From assembly GCA_021399445.1 (NCBI GenBank), contig JAJTUQ010000001.1, forward strand, positions 8,060,001 to 8,124,000: 64,000 nucleotides of DNA, written 5' to 3'. Below the pieces are notes generated by a model that saw only the letters and a program-made list of their open reading frames with translations, had not been told where the DNA came from and made no database searches. The stretch's first letter is position 1. Every line of letters begins with the position of its first letter. The translations under genes were made by a program, and so were the position numbers. Shown piece after piece: positions 23,206 through 35,709 of this stretch. This DNA comes from Xylogone sp. PMI_703 (lineage: Eukaryota; Ascomycota; Leotiomycetes).

Positions 23206-24877
23206 ACAAGTGCATGGCAATTACCACCCTTGGAGAGGCGAGAATTGCGTTCTGAACCCTAAACTGCACCATGTTGCTGCTTTTAGTACTGCCTAGTGAG
23301 GTATCAAATTACACGGAAAATCCATCATCGTCTAAGATACGCCATTCCCAATCGTGAAAACAATGTCTACGGTTTGTGATACAGATTTTGAGGGAGAAGA
23401 AGGTACCACAGGAGAAGAGTGTTTTCAAAATCCTAGCCACTCTCGGCCCTTTGATGTACACCTAACTGTACCTCGCCTGCCCCAAGTGGAGCTCTACGAT
23501 AGTGTATCCGTTGAAATTGAATTGAATTGATACGCGACGAAGGGGTGCGAAGCATCCCCTTCTATGAGCGTGGCGAGTAGCAAGCGCAAATTGCTTTATA
23601 TAGTCATTGAACACTCGAAAGTCGAATATCTCGATTCCTCCTGCTGGACTAGCCACAAACCTGACCTGCCCAACCAGAACAGCAAAGTTCATCTATTGAT
23701 GCAATTTACTAGCTGTATTGCAAGAAATGGCTTTGAATCCATCAAAATCCCCAAATTCCGTCGATATTTCCTTACCGTGTAGATCCTAGGACTTTCTAGT
23801 CTTTTCATTGAGATGAAAATATCCATAGTTTGAAAGATGCATCAGACTGCCTCCCTCATCTTCGACAACAATATTGATGTCTATTTTGAGTACTTGTTTG
23901 CTCTTCATAAATGGTAAGATAATCAACTCCAACCCATCACCTCTCACCACGTGGTGTTGCGCCAGCTATGATAGCTTTCGGTGTTTTGACTGTTGGCGAC
24001 ATGATTGAGAACGGGCGAAGACATCACAATTCTAAAAAAAAATAAGGAATCAAGATCCAGTAGAACCTCAAAAACAAGTCTATGAGAGACGTCTTATTAC
24101 CAATGATATAACATCTGAAGACCAACGCCAGAACGAGTTGAGATGGCCAAATATCCTATCCGTAGTTTACATAGCACGAGTGTTATTATTCCAACTCTTG
24201 GAAAACAAATGCTACATCTATCATTGATCAAGTGTAACAGGAAACCATCATCAACTAGAATGAATTTAGAAAGCTTTCCGCGAGTTATAGAGAAGTGAAT
24301 AGTGTAGATGTTTCATAGTAAGAACGTGATGTGCGGAGAAAGATGTAGAATACAAACTATCTACGGACGAGAGCTATAGCTACATACAAAGGAGGTTGGC
24401 TGACTAAGCTGGATCACGTGGAGGCACGTGTATCCAACAGAACGTATATCTGAAGATGGTGAATAAACGCGCCAAGCGCAACTCAAATGTGCGGTTTATA
24501 AGATACGCTCCAATTGGACAGAATCATGCCAGAATGATGTATGGCGGAGAGTTTTCGTGGCTTGTGCCCAGCACCAATTCGGCCGTAAGATGAGGAGTAA
24601 CATCTAACCGAGGTTCATATTCAGCTTGTAAGTACAAGTACAGCCGGTGCTAGACTACTCCGTATTGATTTAGCTCAACTGGCTAGGATATTATTCAGTG
24701 GATTACGGGAGTGACGTCTTTCTTTTCACTCATTCTTATCAATCAAATATCGGCCAGAATAATATTCCGAGTACTTATATCCTATAAGTCTACAAGACAA
24801 ACGCCTACAAGACAAACGTATAACGAAGCACGACTACTTTCACGCTAAACACTACTTCACCCAATTTACAAGGGAAG
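23206..24877. other. intergenic region, no supported gene
   Basis: The short frames here show no family motif. The sequence is AT-rich with degraded character. The right end is the promoter of the small membrane protein. Confidence 0.5.
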
Positions 24878-25305
24878 ATGCCGTCAGCTAGCTCTCGTTA
24901 TCTATTGTACGGCGCTTCAGCTGTAAACCTCATCACCATCCTTGGCCACACACAAATGGGATTGGAAGGGGTCATCCCAACTCTAACCAAACTGGGTAAA
25001 GGCGATCCTATGGTATTGTCGGCGGGAATAGGCTGGTGGGAGATTAATCAACTATTTGGCATTATGGGTATGCCTCTACCTCGAAGTGACCGATGATGAG
25101 GGCTGACCCAGACTTAATTAGCTCTCTTGACGGCCAAATGGGCCAAATATGGAGTTACCAGCTCATACGATAAAGCTATTCTAGGTGGGGTCATGGCGAC
25201 GCAGAGTTATTTCAGCTTACGATATGCGAACATTGGACTCTATGGACCGCAGGAATCTTGATTGCTACCCCTATTTTGTGCGGACTAAGTCAACTCATAA
25301 AATAA
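24878..25305 (+). pseudogene. small multi-span membrane protein, probably frameshifted near its C terminus
   Basis: Exon 1 (24878-25067) and exon 2 (25122-25261) give 109 residues. The start SRYLLYGASAVNLITILGHTQMGLEGVIPTL resembles a family of about 120-140-residue fungal membrane proteins of unknown function. In frame the protein ends YANIGLYGPQES. In the next frame, with overlapping DNA, the sequence continues LWTAGILIATPILCGLSQLI and stops at 25305, which is what the family has as its last membrane helix. The break lies around 25235-25260 and looks like a small deletion. The shortened product would lack the final helix. I cannot rule out that the 109-residue form is made. Confidence 0.45.
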
Positions 25306-26132
25306 AATAAAGCAATCTTGAAAGATTAGGTTAATTTGGGAAGCACTTGATTTTATCTAATATTAATCGATTGCGAGGTATTTTCCTGAGGTTTGCGGAG
25401 ATGCCGTCAAGATGCCGTAGGGACTCGTCGGAACGGTCGGCTTTTGCGTCAATTGTCTGGGAGCAAGAAGCTGTTCGGAGATAGTTACAAATGTCCACGA
25501 GCTTATAATTATAGGAAAATATTTTAGATGCTGCTTCTTGACCATTCCATAAGTGCATTTAGTTGACTTATCTGATTGGTCATGGGCTCATTCTAGAGCA
25601 GGACGCGAAAGACATGCACCATGAAAGAATAAAGACGGTACTCTACTGGCGGCTCTATAGTTAACGATAGTAATCGTACTAGCGACTGGAAATGTGTGGG
25701 TTTATTGCTTGGTGCTTACGAATTAAAATCAGCTTCGAACTGATTAACTAATAATTCTTTATATGGGCCGTTAGTAAGTTTTGCGGCATCCAGTGTTCAT
25801 GCAAGTACAGGGCCTTCGACAACCATTTTTGGACTAGTTTAACTTGGAACTCCCAGCAGTGGCATCTATGATACTCGTGGCTCTGAGCAGCGACATTGGG
25901 CCACGCAATCGTGCGACTTCTGTTGCGGAAGTTTTTCTCGTAATCAGCTTTCCTACGTCATATTTCAATGCTACCGACTGTATAATTAAGAGTATCAATA
26001 CTGATTGGGTCAATGTATAACTCTGCCTGGTGGTTAATATATATAACAAAATAGTCTCTAGTCTCTTCATCAAACAAATCCTCATTCCGTCCTCAAAAAG
26101 TATAGTAATATTTGATTTTGGTGTCAATTATC
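25306..26132. other. intergenic region
   Basis: No supported gene. A TATA-like stretch (taatatatataac) near 26036 precedes the PEP mutase-like gene by about 95 bases. Confidence 0.5.
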
Positions 26133-26909
26133 ATGGCTGCAGCTCAGAACGTCCTTGCAAAGTCTTTCAAAGCTCTTCATAAACCAGGCTCTCCAATAGT
26201 TCTAGCTAATGCTTACGACGCCCTATCTGCAAGAACTGTAGCATCTCTACCACAAGCAAAAGCCATTGCTACCGCAAGTTACGCAGTTGCGCAAGCAGTA
26301 GGCTTGGAGGACGATGACTTGACAAAAGACGGTAACCTGAATGCGGTTCGTGCTATCGTCCCTGCTGTCAAAGAGTTTAAGAAGCCAGTCACTGTTGATT
26401 TCCAAGACGGCTATGGAGATCAACTAGAAGAAGCTACGAGAGAGCTAGTCCAAATTGGGGTTGTGGGGGTCAACCTCGAGGATTATGATAAGGAGAAGAA
26501 GAAATTTTACTCTCAGACGCAAGCAGCTGAGCGCATAAAAAGAGTCCTTGCGACTGCAAATGCTCAGGGCGTCCCTGATTTTGTGGTGAACGCGAGATGT
26601 GACACTTTGGTACATGGTGGAGAGCTATCAGAAGCCATAGCACGTGGCCAAGCTTATCTTGCCGCTGGTGCCACGACGGTATTTGTCTGGGGTGGTTCTG
26701 ATCGAGGAGGAATCTCTCGTGATGAGGTAGCTAAGCTCGTCCAAGCTTTTGATGGTCGTCTGAACGTGTCAATGAAGCGTACAGCAGACGCCTTAACTCT
26801 TAGTCAATTAGCAAAACTCGGAGTTGCAAGGGTTAGCGTTGGGCCCACATTACAGTTCGCAGCAATGGCTAAGCTGAAGGAAGAGGCGCTGGCAATTCTC
26901 CAGGAATAA
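26133..26909 (+). CDS. PEP mutase/isocitrate lyase superfamily enzyme
   Basis: Single exon, 258 residues from the ATG at 26133 (MAAAQNVLAKSF). An in-frame ATG seven codons upstream gives a longer, less typical start. The TIM-barrel motifs are present: LANAYDALSARTVASL, IATASYAVAQAVG, VTVDFQDGYGDQ (metal-binding aspartate strand), GVVGVNLEDYD, VVNARCDTLVHGG and TTVFVWGG. The superfamily catalyses C-C or P-C bond rearrangement or cleavage on alpha-keto or carboxylate substrates using Mg2+. The isocitrate-lyase signature KKCGH is not seen, so it is not a canonical isocitrate lyase. Homologues in fungi are widespread and mostly uncharacterised. Probably cytosolic. Confidence 0.85.
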   Translation: MAAAQNVLAKSFKALHKPGSPIVLANAYDALSARTVASLPQAKAIATASYAVAQAVGLEDDDLTKDGNLNAVRAIVPAVKEFKKPVTVDFQDGYGDQLEEATRELVQIGVVGVNLEDYDKEKKKFYSQTQAAERIKRVLATANAQGVPDFVVNARCDTLVHGGELSEAIARGQAYLAAGATTVFVWGGSDRGGISRDEVAKLVQAFDGRLNVSMKRTADALTLSQLAKLGVARVSVGPTLQFAAMAKLKEEALAILQE

Positions 26910-27119
26910 TTTTATTTTTAAAAGTTGGGCTTTGATTGGATTGAAGGGACTTGTTTGTACTAAATTGATAAATATAGTGGAGATTTTACCTCACTATCAG
27001 CTCCTATGCTATCCATTGCCATGTTTACCCCCGACGCTATAATTGTAATTCCCCGGCTACATAAATCCCTATTCATGGGTTCCCAGTCATATCTCATAAA
27101 AATAATCTAACCCAACACT

Positions 27120-30100
27120 TTACTTACTCCAATCAGCCTTTAAAGCCTTGACCCAATCCTGCCAAGGAACAACTTCCTCTCCGAGGCTAACTTTCCCCCT
27201 CTCTAAGACAGGTAAATCACTCAGATTGAAGAACTTATGCCGAGCGCTGCAGTCCCGGAAACTCAGTTTCCCTTCTTTCACCAACTCAGCACAATGGTTG
27301 CAGAAATCGACATCGTAGCAGAATATGCATGTATTGTGATTAGAGTTGTAGTATAAATCCCGTGTAGGGCAGTCGGTGCCGAATCTTCCATTGCACCAGG
27401 CAGGGCTAGGACATTTATCCTCCTCTTCCTTTTTTGGCGAAGGGTCTCTTTGTGAAGCGGGTGCTGCAGTCTCGGATTTAATTGCTTTGCCTTCTACTGT
27501 AGCGTCTTCGGTGCTTTCGCCATTGGTCTCTAGATTTAGTTTATGCACCTCTTCCGTAACTGATTTCTTCTCCTCGTCATCTTCTCCCTCTCCTTCATAA
27601 CGGAACTGCCTTCGCATTGCAAATGCCTTTTTAGCATTCTCCACATCTCCATATTTCAAAAGAGCCATGGCAAGATTTCTAAACCCTTCTCCGTCGTTAG
27701 AGTCATCCTTATCACTGAGTAACTCAAGTGCTAAAAGCACATGTTCCTTTAGCACTGCTCTGGCCTTCTGTTGCTCTCCATTTTCATTATACCAGGCTCC
27801 GAGGAATAATGTAGGAATGCGGGTGCTGGATCTAAGTTTTCTCTGTTTTTCATCCCCATCTTCTTCTTTTTCTTCTTGACCATCGGATTCTGAATTACCC
27901 TCAGCCAAATCCTGCAGAGCTTCAATATGAGTATTTGGTGGTTCCCCTACTGCCTTGGCACCTAACGCCCTATCCAAGTAGATTTGAGAGAGCTGAACAA
28001 AAGCGCTTGTTTTGGCGAAATACCAAAGCGATGCAGTGGAGGCAACAGCTGGATCCGCTACAACCCTTTTCCACAGTCGCTCCGCTTTTTCTTGTTCATT
28101 AAGAAATTTATAGTAAGAGGAGGCAAGAGAAGCTCGCAGAGCTATCGCAGGGCCTTCTAGTCTTCGTTTCTTCGCTGCGTGTAATGCTGCACGCTTGATA
28201 TCAAGTACTAGCTGTGACTGGCCTTCCTTGCAAGTAGCCATTTCCAAAGGTTGCATGATCAGATATTCTGTGTTTGCGTCGTATGTCTGATAGCATAAGA
28301 TGATGTATTCGACAAGCCTGCTATAGGTTTCGGAGTCTGCGACCGTGTTCAGCTCTTTAATGATATCACAAACTTCGCCGAACCTTTTCTTTCCAGGAAG
28401 GAGGTCTAGAAGCTGGAAAAGGGCAACCATGGCCTGATATGGTTCTACGTTTTCGAGTTGGATAGCCATATGCCACATCTCAATCGCCTTGTCCTCATCG
28501 TTCGCCTTTTTGTACCATTCTGCCATAAGAGACAAATCCTCGTAATCAGTATCTTCTTTACCCAGAAGTGGAAGCGCCTTTGCTCCCAAAGCCACAGCAT
28601 CCGAATACATCTCTTGTTTTCCATATGTTCGTGCAAGCCCGGAGAGTGCGATTCCGTTTTCTGGTTCCAGCTCAATGGCCTTTTTGAAATACTCTATTGC
28701 TGTTTCAAGATGTCCAGCATCCCGTTGGATCTATCTTTTCATTAGTACATTGCTTGAGGCTCTGTACAGCTAGTAGACTCACTTGCGCCATGCGGAAGTT
28801 CCAAATTGCATTCTCCTCAACATTAGGCCACCGAGCAGCGTTAAGTATCTGTTCCTCGGTGACGAGACTTAGATCCGGCCACTCCAAAGGAGCGTTGATG
28901 TCTTCTGAGTCAATCTATATTACCCCTCAGTATTTGATATTGTTTAATCGTATAAATTTTTCGGCTTACCATTTGTAAATAAAGATGCAAGAAGATGAAT
29001 GGAGGAAGTGTGCTGTTGTTATCAGTTGTTAACCAAGCCTCTGCCATATGCATTGCCAAAGGTTGAAGAATGTTCTTTTTAAAGTTCTTTGGGTCTTCCA
29101 CTAATGTCTTTAACCAAGCAGCATCATCCACGTCATCTGGTTGCCAATCATCCAGTCCTGTGAGCCACTGCTGAAACGCCTCAATATTGTCATTTATAAG
29201 GAAAAACTTTTCTGAGAGATAATCGATATTGACCGCAACTCTCCACTTGGCCATGATTTCTCGGTTATGAAGCAATCGAAGGATGTATCCGGCTATTGTC
29301 TGTTTAGTCTCGATAGGTACTTCCAGCGATTGTACGTCCTTTAAATGAGAAAACCAATAACAGGATGCATAGTCAGCGAGCCAACTGTTGGCATCATCAA
29401 ACTTGTCGCTGATGAGCTCCATACATTTCAGTACGATGTTTAGGTTTGCCTGCTTCAAATCGACGCCTACTTGTGTTCCAGCCTTGCCTTTCTTGGAGAA
29501 ATATTCATAAATGCTATGATTGATCTTAACATAGGTTGTGAGAGGATCCGAGGTCGAGTTACCATCCCTTGGGGTTTTCTCTCCAGGTGTATCACTATCA
29601 GCGTCGGAATTCCTAGCTGGCTCCATAAAACTCTCATCTTCATCACTATCCTCGAGCACTTCTTCGCTGACTAAATCCTCTGATGTCAGATTATCAGACC
29701 TCTGCAATACAAACAAGGATGCGTATTTCTTTCTTAAATCGTGTTCGAGGCCTGCATATGGTCCGTAACCTCTTTGAAATTGAATGATCTGATTTAAATT
29801 CTCGAGACTGATCGATTCTTCGGCACAAGCCACCCACTCAAGGAATATATTCAAATCAATGATGGCATCTTCGTCTAGAATGGTGCTAAATCTCTGCAAG
29901 ATTCGGTGGAATGCTTCATCAAGACCCTTTGGTAACCGATCCACAGCATTTCTCATCTCCTGCGGCATCCGCTTGTGCAAAATCTCATCAATAGTAAGGC
30001 TAATGTAACGAAACATGCCATCAGCATTGTTACCTAATGTCTCCACAATATATTGTCGGTCCTCATCCTTCAGGTTAGTCAGTTTTGCCAACTTAGACTG

Positions 30101-31769
30101 AATAAAGTTGTTGATATCTTCCTGATTATCTTCAGGCAGAATCTCGACGATTGGGATATCTTTTGTAATACTATCCTCGTCATCTAAGAGCATTGACAGC
30201 TCTCCATCTGGTCGTGAAACAAGTAATAGCTTAATTCGAGGTGCAGTTTCTTCGTCTCCATCTATGACACTCTCTTGGAGCTCCTCTATCAGTGTCTGGA
30301 ATGCACCCAGCTGCTCTGCATTCCCTGAATCTAGTCCGTCAATTACTAGCACAACTGAATTCTCTCCATCTTCGCTAGTAAATGGATCGTTGAACAACAT
30401 TCTCCATAGTGAATCTATCGAACTTGTATCGTCGACGTCTCCAATTATACTCTCCAGTTGCTTGCAGTAGACCTTATCACTTTTTGCTATCATATATGAC
30501 ATTGTCTTCAGCATCTGTGGTATAGTTGCTTTATTCTCGTAGAAGAAATATGCAACTGACACCTTCGAAGAGACCTGGGCGCCTTGATAGAATCTTGACT
30601 GAAGTTGTTCTATGATCGCAGCTGCGAGCACAGTTTTGCCAGCACCTTCCTTGCCAGTTATTCGTAATACAGGCCCTTTTCCGTCAGCCCAGAGCCGGAA
30701 AACCTCTTTGTTGAAGATCCATTCGCAGGTTCCCGCAAGCCTTGGCTTTAAATTACGCTTGAGTGAGGATTCAATAGCCGTCATGTCAGGTTTTAATACC
30801 TTTCTGACCTTCCGGACAGGGTCTTCTTTGGATTCTTAACAGAAAAATTAGCACCCTTCAAGTGAACATCGACTAGTCATTAAAGCAGTACCTGTAATAG
30901 CATCCGCAATCTCATCCAGTTTTTTCAGCTGCGCAGCATGAACTGTTTGAGAAGCATTCCTAAAACTTTCATTTTTAATTGCCTCTTCATCCAGCTTTTT
31001 GATCTGAGCTGCCTGTATTTTTTCAGTAGCAGCTCTGAAATCTTGATTTCTACTCATCTCCACTGTCAGATTTTCCTGGATGAGGACCACACCTAGAGCA
31101 TTTTCCTGCTGAGTTAACTTGTCAAGATTAGCAAGTTCGCCCTGAACCTCACTGGCATCATCCGTTCGTCCAAGCTGTCTGAAGTACTCCTTTATCCTAT
31201 GCTTAGGCATGTTCTGTGTGATCTTCGTCTGCATCGCGATTAAGAGCAGTAGGCTCCTTAGGATCTTCGCAAGAAGACGCCTCAGATCTTGGTCTACTTT
31301 GGGCATATTGGTGTAATGCTGCAAGCGAACCATAAAATCCTCTAACCTAGAGAAGAGTTCTTCGATGGAATCATATGCGGCACTTACTCCATCTGCAGCG
31401 CCGATAAGGAAATTTGCAGCCGCCCATATTGTTCCAGCAGGTGGAAAAGCCTGCCAAAAGCATCAGCCTCTGTAAGTTGCGTTAAAGAAGGTTTCAGGGA
31501 GTTCTTGCCATTGACGCCCCACCGATAACAATGTCGCTCACAGCTTGAAGAGGTCCAAGGGACACATGGAGGAAGTGAAGAACGGGATTCTTCCCTCTTC
31601 CCCTAGCCTGGACAAATTTGCCATGTTCGTTTGTAAGGGCATACTCCAGCTCTTTTGCTGAGTTTGGCCTCACAAAATCCTTAAACGAATGCCCCGTCAC
31701 ACGAATGTAGTCTGCCTCTGCTTCTGCCCAAATATCCAAGAACTCCTGATTTGGAGCTCCAACGGACAT
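27120..31769 (-). CDS. NLR-like STAND receptor: Goodbye-NACHT-TPR with Cys-rich C terminus
   Basis: Five exons: 31769-31509, 31450-30892, 30834-28970, 28914-28783 and 28730-27120, giving 1,475 residues. The N terminus (FLDIWAEAEADYIRVTGHSF, then SMAFPPAGTIWAAANFLIGAADG and SAAYDSIEELF) is a fungal Goodbye domain. A predicted coiled stretch follows, with two near-repeats (AAQIKKLDE and AAQLKKLDE). The NACHT ATPase has a P-loop GKEGAGKT at about residues 334-341 and Walker B VVLVIDGLD. The C-terminal half holds TPR-like helices (AGHLETAIEYFKKAIELEPENG). The tail has a Cys/His cluster (CPSPAWCNGRFGTDCP, CIFCYDVDFCNHC) like a zinc finger. Such proteins act in non-self recognition and programmed cell death. 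The first intron appears to use a GC donor (ATG|GCAAGA), since reading phase and the conserved SMAFPP join only this way. Confidence 0.85.
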
Positions 31770-33096
31770 TGTATGATTTGGGTGTCGGATTTTAACTCTT
31801 AGCAATTACCTTCAAATTTCAAGAAGTCAGCACCCTAAAGCAATAGGAGCTTGAGACAGGCGTGTCTCAGCCCTATCGCGGGGCAAGACTTGATAATGTA
31901 CGAGCTTCCACTTTACTAATGGCTACACTTTGCTCGTTCCGAGAGCGAGGCATGGCGCCGTGCGGCTGGAACATGGCACTTCTCATCTGCCCAATCACCC
32001 CTATTCTCATGTCAGCCCAAGCCTAGGCAGTCACTCCAAGAAGTTCGGTCGGTATTACTGAACTTGGATAAAAGGTCCGAATGTGGATAATGCCGCGTAG
32101 GAATTGACTCAGCAAAGTGTGGTTTATATATGAGTAATCATCGAAGACGGAAATTTCTTGCAGTAGATATATTCCGATATTCTATCTATAGAAACCAGAG
32201 TGGTTGGAGTTGACAACGCCATTCCCGTTGTGCAACTGTTGTGCAACCCCTCTGTAAGACCACCAGCTCTTACCCCACCATGAGCTGACGAAAAGGAGGG
32301 CAATGCTGCAACCCCCTCATAAGCTTATTTTTCGGGACCAACTGTCACATACGACCATAGACTGAGGAAAACTGGGCATCCCGTCCGCTCTGCCATACAT
32401 AAGCCTCAGATCGGAGGTCTAGTAGTTGGGTCGGTGACGACCAGCGAATCCCCTCTGTTGTATGTTTTTTTGCTCTCAGTAGTTTTTCTATTTTTGCTTT
32501 GCTGACGAATTGGCTTATGGTGAGGGGTCCACACTTTTTTAACCTTGTTTTTTCGTATCGGCGCGCCCGCTTTTAGTGGCGGCTCATTCCCGAATCATGC
32601 TTTGCAATTGGATCGTGGCTGGCATTAGTAGCATTTCTGGCTGCTCTTACTCTCTGGTATTTGCTAATGCTTTCCCATCACTTGGAAGTAAGCAGATCAT
32701 CGATTCAGGCATCACTAGTAAACTCATATTGAAGAGTTAATGACTTAAGACAACATCTCGAGCGCATTATTGCATTTGGTTTAGGAATTTTATGGATAAG
32801 TAGGGTTCCAGTCTATTCAAATCGAAATATCCAAATATATCTCTAATGTACTTATTGCGATGCGCTTAAAGGTACATAATCTTCTATCCGTAGCAAATAG
32901 CGAGGCGGTGCTGATATTTTAGGCCAAAATTCTCACAAGAAGTGGACTCGCACGGTAGAGATAGACGGGAGCCATCAATCTAATCGTAGATGTAGGTTCT
33001 CGGTCCAGATCTTTGAACAAGAAGATACAAATTCCTTCAACAGATGTTCCTTTGGTATCAACTTACAGTATCAATTTGCTTTAGTTAACTTAACCA
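31770..33096. other. intergenic region, no supported gene
   Basis: No coding frame with motifs. It is somewhat richer in G/C islands (for example around 32220-32300 and 32560-32580) than its surroundings. It holds the promoter of the NLR-like gene. Confidence 0.5.
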
Positions 33097-34285
33097 TCAT
33101 GAGCTTGGCTGGCGATTTTGGAATTTGGATTCTAAGTAAGCCAGCTCTAGTTCAGCCTTAGTGTCAGTCGCCGAGGATAGTGTTGCCATAGCAAGAGCAA
33201 GTGATATCAGTAAACAACCAACCAAGGATATTACTCCTGGTGTCTTGTGCCAAAGCGTTCCATCAACGATCAAAGCGATTATTGCTTGCGAATAAATCAT
33301 GTATGTTGCGCGATGAGAGTCCTCGGCCGATAGTCCTGCAGTTAATGCAACTTCCTAGGAAGAGTTAGCCCCAAATATCACTAGTATAATTGTATGACTT
33401 ACCATGAGAAACCCAATCGTAGCAATCAGCGCCAACAAACTCCATTCCATAGTGGACAAGTCTGTTTTAAAATCTACTCCCGGCACAGCAGCAAACGCAA
33501 CAATGCTAACAAGAAGCAAGGTGGCCGCAAAATAATTAACACTTGTTAGTGAATGGGCTCGCTTCCCAATCGTACGGATCGAAGTATATGCGCACTATAT
33601 GGGAATTAGTCTTCGGGAACCACATTCGTCATCATCATGACTTCTTACCATTCCTCCCATGGCCCCCATCATAGCAAATCCAAAGCCAACCAAGTGCGAT
33701 CCACTATTCAGAGTACTCTCATTACCTCTCCCTGATCCAAAAATAAGGGACGGTTGGGTGATTAACATAACCCCTACCAAGGACAAGATAGCTGAGGCGA
33801 CCTCACTTGCCGTAAATGACCCAGATGCTATAAATGTCATCATACAACATGCACCTAGCGGAGCCAAAAAGTTGAGAATCGTAGCCTCGGATAAAGGTAG
33901 ATAGATCAAAGAACCTAGTTACCACCACATCTGATTAGGAAATAAACCATATAATATCTTCCACTCGGTACTCACAGTAAAATCCCACGGCGCCTATGAC
34001 GCCCGACATACCCCTTATAATGAAGAGCGATCTCAACTCCTTCTCACCAAATGGAAACGCTTCTGGGCAATTACGCCATAAGATAAGACTACTTGCGCTA
34101 AAAGTGAGGACCATTCGGAGTGCTAATATCTGTAACGGATGTACAGATGATGAGCCAGATTCAAGACTTTTGGCTGCAGTATGCATGAACACTGCAAAGA
34201 ACTGTGACAGCAGAACTAGTAACCATCCCTTATTTTTCTGGTAAAATTCGCTGTACCAATGTTGCTGTACCAGTGTGAACGCCAT
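33097..34285 (-). CDS. EamA/DMT-family membrane transporter
   Basis: Four exons: 34285-33976, 33914-33649, 33594-33403 and 33354-33097, giving 341 residues with phases kept. Ten hydrophobic segments fit the drug/metabolite transporter superfamily. The first EamA repeat has GWLLVLLSQFFAVFMHTAAK, FYCSLIYLPLSEATILNFLAP and FTASEVASAILSLVGVMLI. The second has GFAMMGAMGGM, YFAATLLLVSIVAF and GVISLVGCLLISLALAMATL. Substrate is unknown. It is the first gene left of the RiPP cluster (about 670 bases from the first UstYa gene), so it could export the product or an intermediate. The family is also common outside clusters, so this is only an inference. Confidence 0.8.
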
Positions 34286-34393
34286 CGTGAGTGCATGCGG
34301 TGACCTGATTCTCTGGTAAAAGACAACAAAACGATCCTATAATTCTATTAAAGATAAATTATTCATGTTAATTTGGAATTCGCATGAGATACG

Positions 34394-34735
34394 TTAACTG
34401 CTAAGATACTGAGTATGGTTAGTGGCAAAGGTTACTTCGTATCTGCTGCTCACAGCTGATAGATTCGGATGTGTATTCCGGCTATGCGAGAGGGAATGCT
34501 CGGATCCAAGCTTACAAGCACCGATTCGGATATACCGCTGAATCCAATCAATGTCTTCAAAATAGATTTGAAGAGATTTGGCTTGAACAATATCTTCACA
34601 GTAGTCCAATAAAAGGATCCTCAGCTCGACAATCGGAGTGCTGCCTATAAAGCGTGGATTGTTCTTAGAATAGTGTTCTGATATTAACTGGGGTTTGTTC
34701 TCGAAAAGACCGCCGCTTCTTATTATTACATTCAT
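34394..34735 (-). CDS. hypothetical short ORF at the cluster edge
   Basis: An ATG-started frame of 113 codons with no signal peptide, membrane segment or motif I recognise. Several TCGGAT/ATCCGA hexamers overlap it (34465, 34500, 34526). It may be non-coding DNA or a remnant. Confidence 0.2.
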   Translation of the reverse strand: MNVIIRSGGLFENKPQLISEHYSKNNPRFIGSTPIVELRILLLDYCEDIVQAKSLQIYFEDIDWIQRYIRIGACKLGSEHSLSHSRNTHPNLSAVSSRYEVTFATNHTQYLSS

Positions 34736-34956
34736 GAATTTAAGTAAAGCTCAATATAAAAACAAGGTTCATGAGTAGAGAAGTGACTTGCAGTATTCAA
34801 AGTATTCTTTATAGTAATCATTGTATCTCGGATGTCCCTGGGGTATAGTACATTGATTAGATTCTCTCCAACTCTTCTAAATCATGAACTTCAGTACATA
34901 ACTTGAATTATTTGCCATCTTATGCAATCTAAATACATTATCAAACTTTCTGCAGC

Positions 34957-35709
34957 TTAGACGTAGCAGTCACCAAACCCTGCGCGATTAGGTGTCTGGA
35001 GCTTGTTTAGGATTTCTGCAGGAGCCTTCTTTGACAGGTACAAAAGGAGCTCCGTACAGTGAATGGTGTGGTGATATGATAGTTCCAAAGAATCGATCCT
35101 CTTGCCTCCAGTTTTAATGGCTTTGTGCACTTTTCGCAGCTCAATAGCACAATGAGCGGCATGTTCCATTAAAGTCGTGTAATGTAAAGTTCCACGTGCC
35201 TTATCCTCGTCGGACACAAGTGCTGTTCCTTTATCATCTGTATAACCTGGCCAAGGTCCCATTGCCAAGAATTCATTGGTGAGGTCTCTGTCGATGCACT
35301 GCTTGGGCAGCCAAGTGACACTTAAGGGATCAAATTCACAGCCTAAAGCAATGGCCTCTACAGAAGAATTGCCGCACGTTATGAGTGTGCCTTTGCTGTT
35401 GTCTTTACAGATCGGAACCCGGTGAGAAAACGTGAGAAAAACAAGACCCCAGACGAGAGACACAATTGTGGCATTAAACACATGAAGGGCAAGCTGACGA
35501 AGCCAGCTCCCTGCTCGTGTTTCTGAGATGAAGAAACGTGGATCTAGAAGAGTCTCTTTTTCAACGTTTGAATCCTCAAATGACTTGTGTATAGTTGACC
35601 CTAGACTAATACCAACATTGTTAGACTATTAAAAAAATTATACATATAGATTTGGAGCAAAGATGTGGAACTGATAACTACCTATCTTCATCATTGTTCC
35701 AGTCCTCAT
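34957..35709 (-). CDS. UstYa-like (DUF3328) protein C1, short subtype
   Basis: Two exons: 35709-35682 and 35600-34957, giving 223 residues. The first exon start is the only one that keeps phase, but it is small and less certain. It has one N-terminal membrane segment (ATIVSLVWGLVFLTF) and then the subtype signature CGNSSVEAIALGCEFD with WLPKQC. Two HxxHC motifs follow, EHAAHC and HTIHC, and the C terminus is GFGDCYV. DUF3328 proteins such as UstYa/UstYb and cyclochlorotine-cluster members catalyse oxidative cyclisation, hydroxylation or chlorination of peptides, probably at internal membranes. It is divergently transcribed from tyrosinase 1 over 334 bases. Closest in-window relative: C2 (40598-41263). 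Confidence 0.85.
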
